Shown here: positions 23,311 to 34,704 of the stretch, piece after piece
How the letters are laid out: every line of letters starts with the position of its first letter
Position numbering within the stretch: position 1 is the stretch's first letter
Source: Mya arenaria
Taxonomy: Eukaryota > Mollusca > Bivalvia > Myida > Myidae
Reading direction: 5' to 3'
Length of the DNA stretch: 64,000 nt
NCBI RefSeq assembly: GCF_026914265.1
Contig: NC_069135.1
Location: forward strand, 63,106,738-63,170,737
Position numbers and translations under genes: made by a program
The notes under the pieces: generated by a model
What the model was told of the DNA's origin: nothing
Databases searched by the model: none
Seen by the model: only the letters and a program-made list of their open reading frames with translations

Positions 23311-24980
23311 TGGGTGGGGGGGGGGCGTCATGGGCAAAACCTGTCCGTGTTTTTGTGTAATATATACCATAATAAACAGTCTATCGGTGTATTTTGTTCT
23401 GAGCAGACACGTTACAGAGAATTCAATAAACTACAAAATCTATAAACAAAAAAATAAATATTGCGAAAACGCCCACTATTGTGGCAAGTGAAACTAATCA
23501 TTTTATGATAAATGTATGGTAGACTTACGCGTTATATTATACGGTCTTCTTATTGTTGAATATCATTTCTTTCGATCGATTGTTTCGAATAGACTAATTT
23601 CCTCCGTTTTATTTGTTTTGTGCAAAGCAAAAACTTTATCAAAAAAGGGGGAGTAGACCAGTCACATGAATAAACAAATCTTTGCAACCGAAACTAGAAA
23701 CATAACGTCAAAGAGAACTTACCCCGTAAGCAAAATAATGTTCCTGTTTTACCATACTTTCCCTTGACGGTTATTGTTCAAGTGTTTATATGAGAACAAC
23801 AGTTACACTGAATAGATATGCGTATTAGTGTAATAGTCTAATTTACTCAACCATACGCTCTTATCAACCGTTTAAAGCACTTTTTGTTATATTACATAAT
23901 GGTTGTTTAAGAGCATCCAACATGCACTTATGATGGTATATTTAGCGTGCGTACATTCCATGATGCATTGAGTTTCAAGTTTTAAGTTTCAAATTTATTC
24001 AGTAAACGCATGTCATACATGCATCACAAAATGAGAATTGCAATGAACATATTATACAGTTACACATAAAGAGGCTTTGAAAATGAACTTCAACCATAAT
24101 ATAATGATTAACATCATGGTATAAAAGGGAGTACACTATTTTCTGAAATTAACTTTTGTAATGATACATTTCATAAATTTACACAATTATGAAACATAAT
24201 ACATTGAGGGAGCGTAATGATCACATTCACTGATCTTATTTTAATTTAATTTGGAAGCGAACGACATGATCATTCTGTATTCAAGGGTGTATATTTACTG
24301 ATAATGGATCATTAAGGGTAAGGATTTTGAGCCAAGGTTTAAATATTATAAAAATAAAATAAGAATAAATCAAAAAAGGAGTTAAATATGAAAAGTAGCA
24401 TTATTAACAATTGAATATAAAATTGCTTGAACTAGAAGGCTATGAGGTGGGAGTTATGCACTGCCTGTTCTGAAATATGTTCATGTTTCACTGTTTTATT
24501 ATCAGTTTTGACCAATAAACAAGTTGTGACATAGGTAGGGTGTGGTCATACGAGAAAAGGATAATAAAAAACATCTGTTTAGTACGAGGAAGTGAGGGTC
24601 ATATCAATCCCTGAACAAGTTGTGTTAATGGAGCGGGGAGGGGGTGGGGTGTAAATCAACGCTTGAACAACTGATGAACTTTACAGGGACTGTGAATATG
24701 ATTTGCATTCTTAATACACTAGGTAAGAGTAACTGCTAACAATTCACTTAGTTAAATGATTGTGTCAATCATTTAAAGCTAGATTACCAAACATTTCAAT
24801 GTTGAATGTTATACCCACACGTGGCAGTTTTTATTACTATGATCAGCCCAAAACTCCCCCACTCATCTCTCACCCATTCCCCTTTCCAAAGCCTCATATA
24901 TATTATAATGAATCAAATCCTGATGGTCAAGCACCCCCTCTACATATCTTATAACCAGAGATTGTGTAAAGTGTAGGGGC
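23311..24980. other. AT-rich spacer with scattered array units
   Basis: Contains isolated minisatellite units near 23915-23970, 24200-24310 and 24595-24690. No gene is recognised. The front part of the HMIT-like loop exon, expected just before 24980, was not found. Confidence 0.45.
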
Positions 24981-25016
24981 CTTTAAAAGTTCTGTACCTC
25001 GCCCCCTTTGCCCCAG
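24981..25016 (+). pseudogene. HMIT-like exon tail (truncated at its 5' end)
   Basis: Reads LKVLYLAPFAP plus one base and ends in a good donor CCCCAG|GTTTACAG. It aligns with the end of the relic exons at 6675 and 53457 (LYLVTFAQ) and with the LYLVxFAPG just before GMGPMPW in HMIT proteins. The phase (1) fits the exon at 25723. Sequence before about 24981 no longer matches, so the exon has lost most of its length. Confidence 0.55.
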
Positions 25017-25722
25017 GTTTACAGATGTTGACCTTGACTTTATGTACCTTAACACTGTTGAATCATGTTTGGTGTGTACAGTTTACATTGTCACACTTAA
25101 TCAAGGTCTGCAGTTGTCACTTTTGGTTGAGGTATGTGTTTACCTTCAGTGTCTCTTTTGCTGCAGGTCTGCAGATGATGCATGTCTTTGTGTACCTTGT
25201 CATAATTTGTCTAAGCTTGTGTTTACCTAATCGCCTTATCCAGATCTGCAGATGTTGAATGTCGGTATGAATTTTGTTACCGGTGCACAAGGTCTGCAGA
25301 TGATGTGTGGCTGAATATATCTTGCCACGTGTACACAAAATATACAGATACTGTGTGTGGCTGTATAAACCTTCTCACATGGTCTCCAGGTTTGCAGATG
25401 ATGATGTGTGTATGTCTGTATATACATTGTCAGCTGAATACCTGGTCTGCAGATGATGTGTGTGTCTGAATATACCTCGTCACTATTCACCAGGCCTGCA
25501 GATGATGTGTGAATAAAAACACCTTGTCAACTATACACAAAGTCTGCTGATGATGTGTCTGAAAATATATTGTGAACTGTTCACCACATATCACATACAG
25601 ATGATGTGTTTGTCCGTATCTACTTTGACACCTGTACACCAGGTCTGCAGATGATTATGATAACCGTATAAGTATGCCTTTTAACACTTTTAAAACAGTA
25701 ATATTTTATGATTTACATGCAG
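25017..25722 (+). repeat. HMIT-like intron made of 50-65-bp repeats
   Basis: About ten uneven units, each with (C)AGGTCTGCAGATGATGTGTG and a TATACCTTGTCAC-type middle. The unit core resembles the start of this intron (CCAGGTTTACAGATGTTGAC), so the intron seems to have grown by tandem copying of its donor region. Ends in acceptor TTTACATGCAG|. Confidence 0.8.
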
Positions 25723-25867
25723 GTATTGGTCCAATGCCATGGACTATCAACTCTGAGATTTACACTCCCAGATGTCGTAATACAGCTGTGTCAGTGGCAA
25801 CATTCACGAACTGGATCTTTAACCTACTCGTCTCCATCCTATTTATAACTCTCACAGAAAACCTCAC
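25723..25867 (+). CDS. HMIT-like (SLC2A13) cotransporter, penultimate exon
   Basis: After acceptor TTACATGCAG| the exon reads (G)IGPMPWTINSEIYTPRCRNT...NWIFNLLVSILFITLTENLT. GPMPWTINSEIY is the conserved segment at the start of TM10-TM11 of the class III sugar transporters, closest in memory to proton/myo-inositol cotransporters, which import inositol with H+ across the plasma membrane. It is phase 1 at the start and phase 2 at donor CTCAC|GTGATT; the phase fits the next exon. Upstream exons were not found, so this may be the tail of a larger gene starting outside recognisable sequence, or a pseudogene. Confidence 0.7.
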
Positions 25868-26169
25868 GTGATTCGGTAACAATGATATCACATGACTCTA
25901 ACATAAACACACATAAAATTCAGTAACGATCAAATAACCCAGAAAAACTTTCAATGTTTTGGTAAGAAAGATATCACTTTTATAGCTCTCACTGGAAATA
26001 TCACCGACTAATATTACCATTAACAGAAACATCCTCAATGTGAATTGTTCCTAGATTTTGATTGTAAGATAAAGATATACTCGTAAATGTACATTTCTGA
26101 GGCAAATGTATGCTGCGTGCGAGCGGGGCAGAGTTGAGGGGCTGAATTTTATACAATTTATCATTTCAG
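25868..26169 (+). other. HMIT-like last intron
   Basis: A 302-bp intron from GTGATT to acceptor TTATCATTTCAG|. Around 25979 it holds a weak copy of the exon edge (CTCTCACTGGAAATATCAC against CTCTCACAGAAAACCTCAC). Confidence 0.6.
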
Positions 26170-26386
26170 GCACTTTGCTGGCCTGACAGTGTTTTGGGCC
26201 TTAGTTCTCTTTATCTGGCTACCGGAAACCAAGGGAAAAAGTCTTGAGGAGGTCGAAGGTCTATTTGCCCAGTCTTGGTGTGGCACCGTTAATGGTGCGG
26301 ACTACAATACCAAGACAATACAAAATGTAAACATCCGGGGACTCAATAGAGACGGCCGAGAGTCGGAACTTGACTCGCCAGAGTGA
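26170..26386 (+). CDS. HMIT-like (SLC2A13) cotransporter, last coding exon
   Basis: Reads HFAGLTVFWALVLFIWLPET then KGKSLEEVEGLF, and ends ESELDSPE-stop. PETKGKSLEE is the C-terminal signature of the sugar-transporter family after TM12; the hydrophilic tail that follows is cytoplasmic. Joined to the previous exon, the segment between ENLT and AGLTV is about six to eight residues shorter than in human HMIT, which would shorten TM12, so a missed small exon or a real deletion is possible. The frame stays open over the whole exon. It is convergent with TRIM-like gene C. Confidence 0.72.
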
Positions 26387-26397
26387 CATGTCCATCC

Positions 26398-26503
26398 ATA
26401 GTGTGGCGCGGTGAAAGTCACGGGTTCAAACATCAAAACAATACTGTATGAATTCGGGAACTTAAAAGAGACACTTGGAAGACAGAATTCGACTCGCAAG
26501 AGT
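26398..26503 (+). repeat. Tandem copy of the HMIT-like coding end
   Basis: Diverged duplicate of 26278-26386: GTGTGGCACCG against GTGTGGCGCGG, CAATACAAAATG against CAATACTGTATG, GACTCGCCAGAGTGA against GACTCGCAAGAGTGA. It lies in the 3' UTR and is not in frame with the gene. Confidence 0.7.
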
Positions 26504-27955
26504 GAGCTGAAGGAAATATAGAAATGTATGAAAACGTTAATACGATCTGTAAAAAGAATATAGGATTTTCCATTGAAAGGTGTCATCTTAATGAAAAGGT
26601 TTTTTTTTATTTAGTTTTTATTATTCGTATGATAATAGACAAAAACAAATTCAAAATGTGTTTACGATATTTTAAATGTTGACATTATGAATGTGGATAT
26701 GTATGTATGTAAATGTATACAGGAGTGGTCATCTCATATGAAAACAAATGACCCAGTAAATTCGAATATATAAGAGATTTTTTTATTTATTTCAGTGTAA
26801 GACAATTTTCTGTTTCTTAATGCTTATTCCAGAGCTTTATTGATATTATAAAAAAAAATTCTAAATACCCTTTTTTGAAAAGAGTGTTTCTACGCCGCTA
26901 CTTATGGAACGCCCCTCACTCAAGTATTGCTAATGACGTAGCTGTAAAACGAAATTCAAACGGTTACTTGTTGTTTCAAAGCATATATTTATTTAAACTT
27001 ATGCGGCCTTTTTTAAATACACACTGTTTATTTTTAAAGTAGTTCTTCAAGTTGATATTTTAACTCATTAATTTGCAGTGAGATTGTTGTAATATCAAAT
27101 GATCAAATGTAAAAATATGTTATTGTTAATTGAAATTTAGTATCGTTGCATTGCCAAAAAAAGTTATTTGATGCTTCAAATGATGTAACGCCTTTATGAT
27201 GATTTTCAGATATGTGTGGCTAGTGAAGGAAAATAGTGCATGTACAGTTTATAATATGTCTGTTGATTAAGACGTCTTTTTCCTACTTTTTGAAAAAGCC
27301 GTGTTCCCTTTTCTGTATGTTAAAACCTAATATTGTTGTATTGTTTTGTCTTTTACGACATGTTGGAAAGAAACCAGTAAATCATGTAGAGTATTAAACA
27401 GGAAGATGGTAAAAAACTTATGTACGTTATTTTCTTCTTGTTAAAACCTATTTTTTCTGGGTTTTTTTTGTAAAAATGCTGATTTTCTTTCGAGATCTCT
27501 TGTTACCGATTGCCTATTTAGATTAAGAGTTGCATATCTATAGTCAATTTGATCCTTCCCAACTATTTCACTTGGCCTGATGGCTATGAACATTTCAACA
27601 ACTAAACTGTCGTTCAAGGCTTAGTTAATCACAGGTTTGATGAAACAGAAAGACGCTATAACAAATATTTCTTAAGAAAGATTTTATTTTGTAAAATGAT
27701 CTTAAACTGATGTGCAAAAGAATTTTTTTTGTTTAACCTTATGTTGCCAGCACTCCTACGTTTGCCTAATATTTTACCATAAAAGCTTATACATATTTTC
27801 CCACTTTTCCATGGGATAATAATGGAGAGCTAATAAGTGTATCTTTTCTTATTGGATATTTCCCATAGAACCAGAATGTTAAAATATACTAAATTTGATT
27901 AAAGGTAAAGTACCACAATGTTTTATTTCTGATTAAAAGAAACATGTTCATTGTC
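26504..27955. other. 3' flank of the HMIT-like gene
   Basis: AT-rich, no supported gene or clear repeat. Confidence 0.5.
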
Positions 27956-29035
27956 TCCTATTGTTACAATGATGAGATGTTCCTTTTCACGATGAAATGC
28001 ACATGTAGGGGTGTCTCTTTTATCTCTGAATGAGATGCTCCCTTTAACGATGAGCTAAAGCATGTTAAGGTTTCTCTTTTATCTCTGAATGAGATGCTCC
28101 CTTTAACGATGAGCTAACACATGTTAAGGTTTCTCTTTTGTCACTAAAACTCACTTTGTTTTGATGTCCCCTTTGTTCGAAATATCAGATTTGAGGTGTT
28201 GATAATGTTAAAAGGCCCCCTTTCCCTGAGAGTGATAATGTTAAATTGACGCTGAGTACTGTATATAAAATTGGCCTTTTGTTTGTCTCTGATTGTGATC
28301 ATTTTAAAATGACATCGTTGTCTTTGCATGTTCCCGTTTGTCTCCAAATATGATCAGTGTTTTATTACTCCTTTATCTCTGATTGTGTTACTGTTAAATA
28401 TTCTCTTTGTCTTTAATTTTGATCATTGCAATTTGTCCCTTTGTGTGATACCGATGTATTTTGCTTAGTGTGATAAAGTAAAATTGTCCCCTATGTCTCT
28501 AATTGTGACCATGTTGAATTTTCAGCTTTGTCTCCGTGTGTGATAATGTGGTAATGTACGCTATATTTATGAGTGAGATCGTGTCGAATAGCTCGTTCTG
28601 TTTCTTATTGTGATGATGTTGAATTGTTCTCTTTGTTGCTGAGTTTACAACTATATACTTCTTCCTCTTGTCTCTGAATGTGATCATGTAATTTAGCTGC
28701 CTTTGTTTCTGAAAGTGACTCTTGTTGAATTGTTCCTATTGAAGATAGAGTTCTCCCTTTTGTCTCCGCATGTGATCATTTTAAAGTTGAATAGCTTACT
28801 TTGTTTCTAAAAAGTGGCTGTTGTTGAATTGTTGCATTATTTCTGAGTGTTATGCTATGTAATTATCTCCCATGTGCCTGAGTGTGAGCATGGTAATTTA
28901 TTTTTCAATATTCTCTTGGTATGACTGTTATGTTGATGTGTTCCATTTGTCTGAGTGTTAATGGTGATGTGTTCCATTTGTCTTGATCTCATGTGATATT
29001 TGTTCTGGCATTAGTTTGTTATGATATTGTCCATT
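27956..29035. repeat. Decayed minisatellite (TTTGTCTCTGAxTGTGATCATGTT type)
   Basis: Begins with two or three well kept 59-bp units (GAGATGCTCCCTTTAACGAT) at 28020-28140, then about 15 uneven units of 40-60 bp. Frames on the minus strand (28144-28347, 28499-28687) are artefacts. Confidence 0.8.
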
Positions 29036-29309
29036 GTTTGTTAAAATATATATGATTTAATAGGAGTTGTTCAAGATTATCAGAATTTCATTGGTTGTGT
29101 CTTTGGCACAGAAACGTATCAATTATGCCAAAAACATGTCTTAAGACATAGGTTTATAATAGAGTACAGCAGAGTACGAATTATATAGATAAGCACCATG
29201 TTCATTAAAATAAATTTACAGTAGTTTTATCCCCCAAACTATATTTTAAATAAATAATGTAAATGTGATTTATCTAATGAGATGAAATGTGTTTGTTAGT
29301 GTATCAGTA
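29036..29309. other. Non-coding, nothing recognised
   Basis: AT-rich spacer between the array and the C duplicon edge. Confidence 0.4.
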
Positions 29310-29422
29310 TTGTAAAATCTTCAAAAAGTTGATCAACCCTTGTTGTGCTATTTTTGGAATAAAATGTTGTGAAATTTGATCATATCATTTGTGTATTCGA
29401 ATTTACCTGAGCTTAATAGGGT
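29310..29422. repeat. Left part of the C duplicon
   Basis: Matches 6973-7080 and 53755-53865 (AAGTTGATCAACCxTTGTTGTGCT). The match is interrupted at about 29423 and resumes at about 31310. Confidence 0.7.
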
Positions 29423-31309
29423 ACGTTCCTAAACAAAATTTTGCCGTCAAAAATGAAATATTTTCTAAATGTACTGAAAATTGATGAGCATAAAGAGGTA
29501 GGCTTGCTTTAATCATTTATGTGAACAAATATCTTTCCGATGAAGGTAAGTGGAAAACCCCGTTATCATTAAAGGCACCATAATTTCTTTAATTTTATCC
29601 TGAATGGCGTCAATAAATATTAAAATTTTATAGAAAAAACCTCATGTTAATTGATAAAAGATATGCACTGAAAAAATTATAATGAAATTCAATTTTAAAA
29701 TTTGTACACATACAAATTCAAAATATCAGAATAACTCGCATTTTGCGTATTTTATGCTCAACGTCAAATGTGTTCAGTGCTTCAGACGACGTCGCTCTCT
29801 ATGACTATTTGTATCATATAGCCAAATGTTCAAACTTTCGATATGTAAAAACAATGAGGTTTCGGGGCTAAATTTTGTGTCATTAAACCTCAAATTTAAA
29901 ACAACAAGTAACTTTCAAGTAAATGACGTTACGTTCCGTAACATCTGAAGGAGTTGAACAAGCTTAAGTAAATATTCGAATCAGTAAAATAAATTATGAA
30001 GGTGCAATTGGTTTAACCAATTTTACTATTCTGTTTTAGAACTACTGATAATCGCACCCGGAAGCGTGGCACGCTGCTTGGAGCAACTGCCCATGCAGTC
30101 CAGTACCGGCCTATATTTTAGCTTCGGAATTTATTTATAACTTCAAAGTTATAAACTTATCAAATTTCCGCAGGTGATTCTTTTCATTCTTAATTCTTGT
30201 TATTTTATAATGAGGGTCACGAAGAACGTAATCTGAAGCTTCTGCGGAAGAGCGTCGACTGTCTATTGCAGGGCTGCGAATGCGGCAACATCAGCGTCCG
30301 CGCTGTGAGCTTTTTAGTATATGTTCAATATATTTTGGTCGATTGCAGATAATTTGTAGCTTGTACATTCAGGAAAGATTACTTTGCATAGTCATAAACT
30401 ATCCGCAAAACCATAAATGTGAGAATGGCTTAAACTATAGCTCAGACATTTATTTATGATTACTATTGTGTCAAAAGCTGCATCGTGTGCTGGGTGGGAC
30501 GGGGTGGTTAAGGTCTTAACCACTCGGAAAACGAATACAGGCCAGTAAACACGTTTGCACACTCAACCAGTGTCTTGTAATAAAAAGAATGCTCTTCATG
30601 TATCGCAATTCCGGTAGTTACATTCTAAATCAGTTGGATAACATGAAGTGAAATCTAAGTTTTTGAGAATGGCTCTGTCGCTAACGCTCACTCTGCCCAT
30701 TCCTTAGCATTATGATCTATCTGAAGGCCATCTAACTATTACATAGAATAATGGTTTTTGTAACTGGAATACATGCCATACGAATTCAATTCTTCAAATC
30801 ATCACAATTTAACACCAGCATTACGACTACGTACATAAAACAATGTTGACGTCAACAACGTTAAAAATACATTTTTGAACGCTTTGTTATAAATTAATTG
30901 CCAAATTAAACAAAACTTTACCCAAATATCCATGTATTTTATCACATACCTTCCAGCGAAAAGCTGAATATCAGCCTAGAAAATAGTTCATAAAAATATA
31001 GGAAGTGCCAGGCATTTAACGAAGCTATCTTGAACACATAATTTAAAAATTGGTATTGATATAGTTATATGAATTTAGGCATCTCTCAAGGAATTTCCAG
31101 ACCTTTATGATGTAAAACTATATTCAAGTGGCGCCAAATGTATCACTTGATGTGAAAAATGGTATGGTGTTAGATAGCGCCTTTTTGCACTAACCGACGC
31201 CGCGTATATAAGTTATTATAGCAAAACATGCGGACAAAAAACATCTGAAACTTTATTATGGCCAATTTACAAATTATTTGAAATATATTTAATGTTGAAC
31301 GTCAATTGG
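29423..31309. other. About 1.9-kb segment absent from the A and E copies
   Basis: Separates two stretches that are adjacent in the other copies. Contains a GC-richer island around 30050-30320. No coding frame, clear terminal repeats or target duplication were found, so either insertion in C or deletion before A and E split is possible. Confidence 0.5.
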
Positions 31310-32263
31310 ACATGGGTGATGCCTTCGATGCCAAACAATTACCCGTAATGCAGGACACACAACAAAAGTTGTATTTTAAAGGGACTCTTCCATGGTTAAG
31401 ATAATGCACTATTTCCTCATTTTATTCATACGAAATAAAGTGTGTCAAATCATCAGGACTGTTAAACTATGCCAGTTGCACCTTTTTTTTTACAAATGTT
31501 GATATATGCTAAACAAATTGTCTTTGAATTCCACGATTTCCATACCTCTTACAAATCAGCTAAAGGCTGTTTGTATAATTTATTCAATAGATATATGAGG
31601 AAACAAGTTGCACATTGGTCAATGTCTGTTTACTCATTAATATATAAGGGACCTTTATTACTATGGTTTATGTCTGTTTAAATAATTCAATCCATTTTTG
31701 GAAACAATTCACACTTAGGTCAATGTCTATAGAATTATTAATTCAATATACATGTATAAGGATACGTACATATATGTTTAATTTCAATATAAACACATTA
31801 TAAACATCATATTTACTAAAAATAAAACTGCATGAAAATATGAAACACCGTGTCTATAACTCTATATTCTTGATCATTCAATTACACAATAACAATGTTT
31901 GACTTAACATTCAAACATTTTACATAAACTTCGTTTATATGTGGTAAGAAGCCAACTTGTTAGTATAATTCATACACAATCAGCTACTACCATTTCAATT
32001 ACTAATACACATTCTCATACTCGTATATTCATGTCTTATAACAAATTACTACACGACTTCTCACTTATGAAAACTGTAAAAATTCAACATAAAAGTCAAT
32101 TATCCGTCAAATACTTTCGAATGAATTTAATTACGCGATATGTGAAATTAAGCATTGTATAAGCGTATATTCAGTATGATACTATACATTAGAATTATTC
32201 TTAAACATAACAAATACTTCACACATGATACAGATTTAACTCATATTAATTGGCAAGCTTGAT
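31310..32263. repeat. C duplicon, 3' flank of gene C
   Basis: Matches 7075-7280 and 53855-54065, then 31700-31800 matches 54490-54590, and 31930-32160 matches 8550-8760 and 54730-54920. No gene is seen. Confidence 0.7.
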
Positions 32264-33120
32264 CTATACTAAGTTGAATACTTTTACGAAATTCTTCAGT
32301 TCAGGTCTATATAATAGACTGCAGGTGACAAAGATCATCTTCTTCTGTGAGCAGTAGGCCACACAGTATGGCTTCTCTATCCCCTCCTCCTTCCCCAGCA
32401 GTTGGGTTATCTTGCCGGTGAGCGTGTCCAGTAACAGGATGTTGTTGCTGTCCCTATCACACAAGAGCAGTTGATTGTCCCCAATGGCTGTCAGACCTTG
32501 TGGTGATTTCATAATCGGGTCTTGATAGGACTGGAGCACCTCTAGTGAGATGCTCAGCTTTGTTATGGTGTTGGTGTCCCAGTCTGAGACATATATGGCC
32601 GGAGGAGTCTGGCTCTCTCTGGTCACTGTCAGATACCACGGCTTCAGAAACAAAGGTTTTCCAATGCTGTCATTGTCCACACTCTTCTTCACCTTTCCCT
32701 TCATGTCCATCAATACAACCTTGACTGGGTTGGTAAAGGACACTATCAGGTTGTCATCACAGAAATCTATTCCACGACATTCTCCATCCACTTTAACAAC
32801 ATCCTGTAGTGGGACATTTCCCTGAGTAAAAACGAACTGTATCTTCTTCTCCCAAGGCAGAGTGACGGCTGCCCTGTCCCCGGGCAGGAGACACAGGTCC
32901 CACGGACCACCTGGCAGTTTCACCTGAGACACCAGCTTATTCGCGGTGTCAACCAGCTTTAATGAGCGATTGTAGCAATCAGACAGCAGTAGCCTGTCCA
33001 CTGGCAGGAGGGCCATACTGGCCAGGAAGCAGTCACGGGTGTCATTCAATGCCTTTACTGGGACGTGATGCAGCTTACTAAACTGGGACTGGCTAAGGTC
33101 TGCACGGCTCTGTTTTAAGG
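32264..33120 (-). CDS. TRIM-like gene C, propeller exon
   Basis: Follows acceptor GATATTTCAG| at 33121 in phase 1 (G|CC gives Ala, then LKQSRADLSQSQFSK) and encodes 284 residues to a stop TAG. It has the same blade pattern as gene E (RLLLSDCYNRSLKLVD, VYVSD/IYVSDWDTNTITKLS, ILLLDTLTGKITQLL) and the same exon length, 857 bases. The frame is intact, which argues that the lesion in exon 1 is recent or a sequencing fault. Convergent with the HMIT-like gene. Confidence 0.88.
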
Positions 33121-33553
33121 CTGAAATATCGAAATAAAACTGTTGATGAACAACAACTTGCACTAGAGTTTATTTTTGCCCGCTTCGCTTGTCTTCAACA
33201 TTTAGCAAACTTAGATCTGTTCATAATAAACACATATATCAATAGATGTGTCTATGACCTTGACAGAAAGTGCATGTATGAAACAATATACGAAATAAAG
33301 CATGGGCATGTTTACAAAGCTAATAATAAATTGTCTTGAATTGTTTTCAAATATGAACTAAGTAAATTGTTTAAACATAATTAATATGATACACCACAAA
33401 TGCCGCGTGTTGTGTTTTCATATATCTGAAACTTATAACTAAGTTTTGGTGATAAAAAAGTGTTGTCAACTCAAATGATATTATAAACAAATCATACTCA
33501 AAAGTGTGTTTTGATTAATCCTCCATTTTGAATACGTAAATGTATATAAACAC
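33121..33553 (-). other. Gene C intron, propeller side
   Basis: Matches 56112-56550 of gene E and 692-830 of copy 1. The last eight bases, ATAAACAC (33546-33553), are the left target duplication of the hAT-type element. Confidence 0.7.
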
Positions 33554-34429
33554 TATGGATGGCAACGAGTAGTAAAATTGGTACTCGAGTACTCGTACAA
33601 TCTTTCGATCGAGTACACGGGTGCTCGATTACTCGGAAAAAAAATGAATTCGTTTTTGGGAAAGACAAGATCGTGTAAACATGAATATTATTGGTCATTT
33701 TCATCTTTAGATAAGACTTTTATTATGTACTTTAACAGACAATTAAATAAAAGGAAAACAAATGCTGTTTCATTCGTTTAATTTTGTCTTTTTTATTTCA
33801 CTTTAATGATTATATATATAAGTATGTACTGCAAATTAGTTACAATATAGCTGGAAAGTTAAACCCGTATTTATTCAAGCGTTTAGATAGTCGAGATTTA
33901 TAATGAACATCAATCAGAATTACAATGAACGAAAATTAACAGCGTACATAAAAATAATGAACGAAATACTTTGTACTGTATTACTGCTGTTTACCTCATT
34001 AATATTCATAATTCTTGAATTAAAATATCAACCAATCAATTGTGATAATCATTGCAAAAATAGTTACAATACGCCCATTAAGAAATCAATGCTCGTTACG
34101 TTAGCGTCCATTGTTTGGTGAAAGGTCTCTAATTGTTAAAAAATAGAATTGTGTAGGTGAAAGTACCGCTATCAAAACTTCGCTAAATGACATCAGTGCT
34201 AGGACGCTTTGTTGACAGTCTGCATATCCCAACTAATTTATTAGGGTCAATTGTGTACACAGCGGGGATAAGTGGGACCGTAAATTGTCCTCTTGGCAAC
34301 TAACCAGACCTGTTACTTCGTCTGTAAATCGTGTATTTTGTGATTTTTGTAGATTGTTTATTTTTTCCGAGTACTCGAGTATTGATTTGGACGTTCGATC
34401 GAGTACTCGGGTATTCGTTGCCATCCCTA
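33554..34429. mobile_element. Non-autonomous hAT-type transposon, 876 bp
   Basis: Ends: left TATGGATGGCAACGAGTA, right reading TAGGGATGGCAACGAATAC on the other strand, followed inward by GTACTCGAGTACTCG-rich subterminal repeats. It is flanked by ATAAACAC (33546-33553) and ATAAGCAC (34430-34437), an 8-bp target duplication with one change. Gene E has the empty site (TATAAACACACTTT near 56538). No transposase frame is present; small frames inside (33578-33781, 33903-34121) have no recognisable domain. The 8-bp duplication and TAGGG-type ends indicate hAT. Confidence 0.85.
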
Positions 34430-34704
34430 ATAAGCACACTTTTGAATGAATTTAAAAGGTTTTTATAGTAAATACTTTGCAAAATCTTGGTGTCATAGTT
34501 TGTGAAACACCCAATAAGATGTAAAAAAACACAAGTTCGTTTCCAGTTTCCCGCCCTTCTTATTTTCGCTCGTTATTTTTAATGATTATCACCTGCTTTG
34601 TCATAACACACAAGTAGTGATCACACTGACACTAAAATACTTTATGCCACTCTTATTTGGATATTACTCACAAACAAGTCCTAAAGTTATTTTTATGAAG
34701 AAAC
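34430..34704 (-). other. Gene C intron between transposon and array
   Basis: Matches 56545-56820 and 815-1095. No feature beyond the right target duplication at 34430-34437. Confidence 0.65.

Noticed and set aside
32457..32639. Second frame inside the gene C propeller exon
   Set aside because: Out-of-frame overlap with no support.
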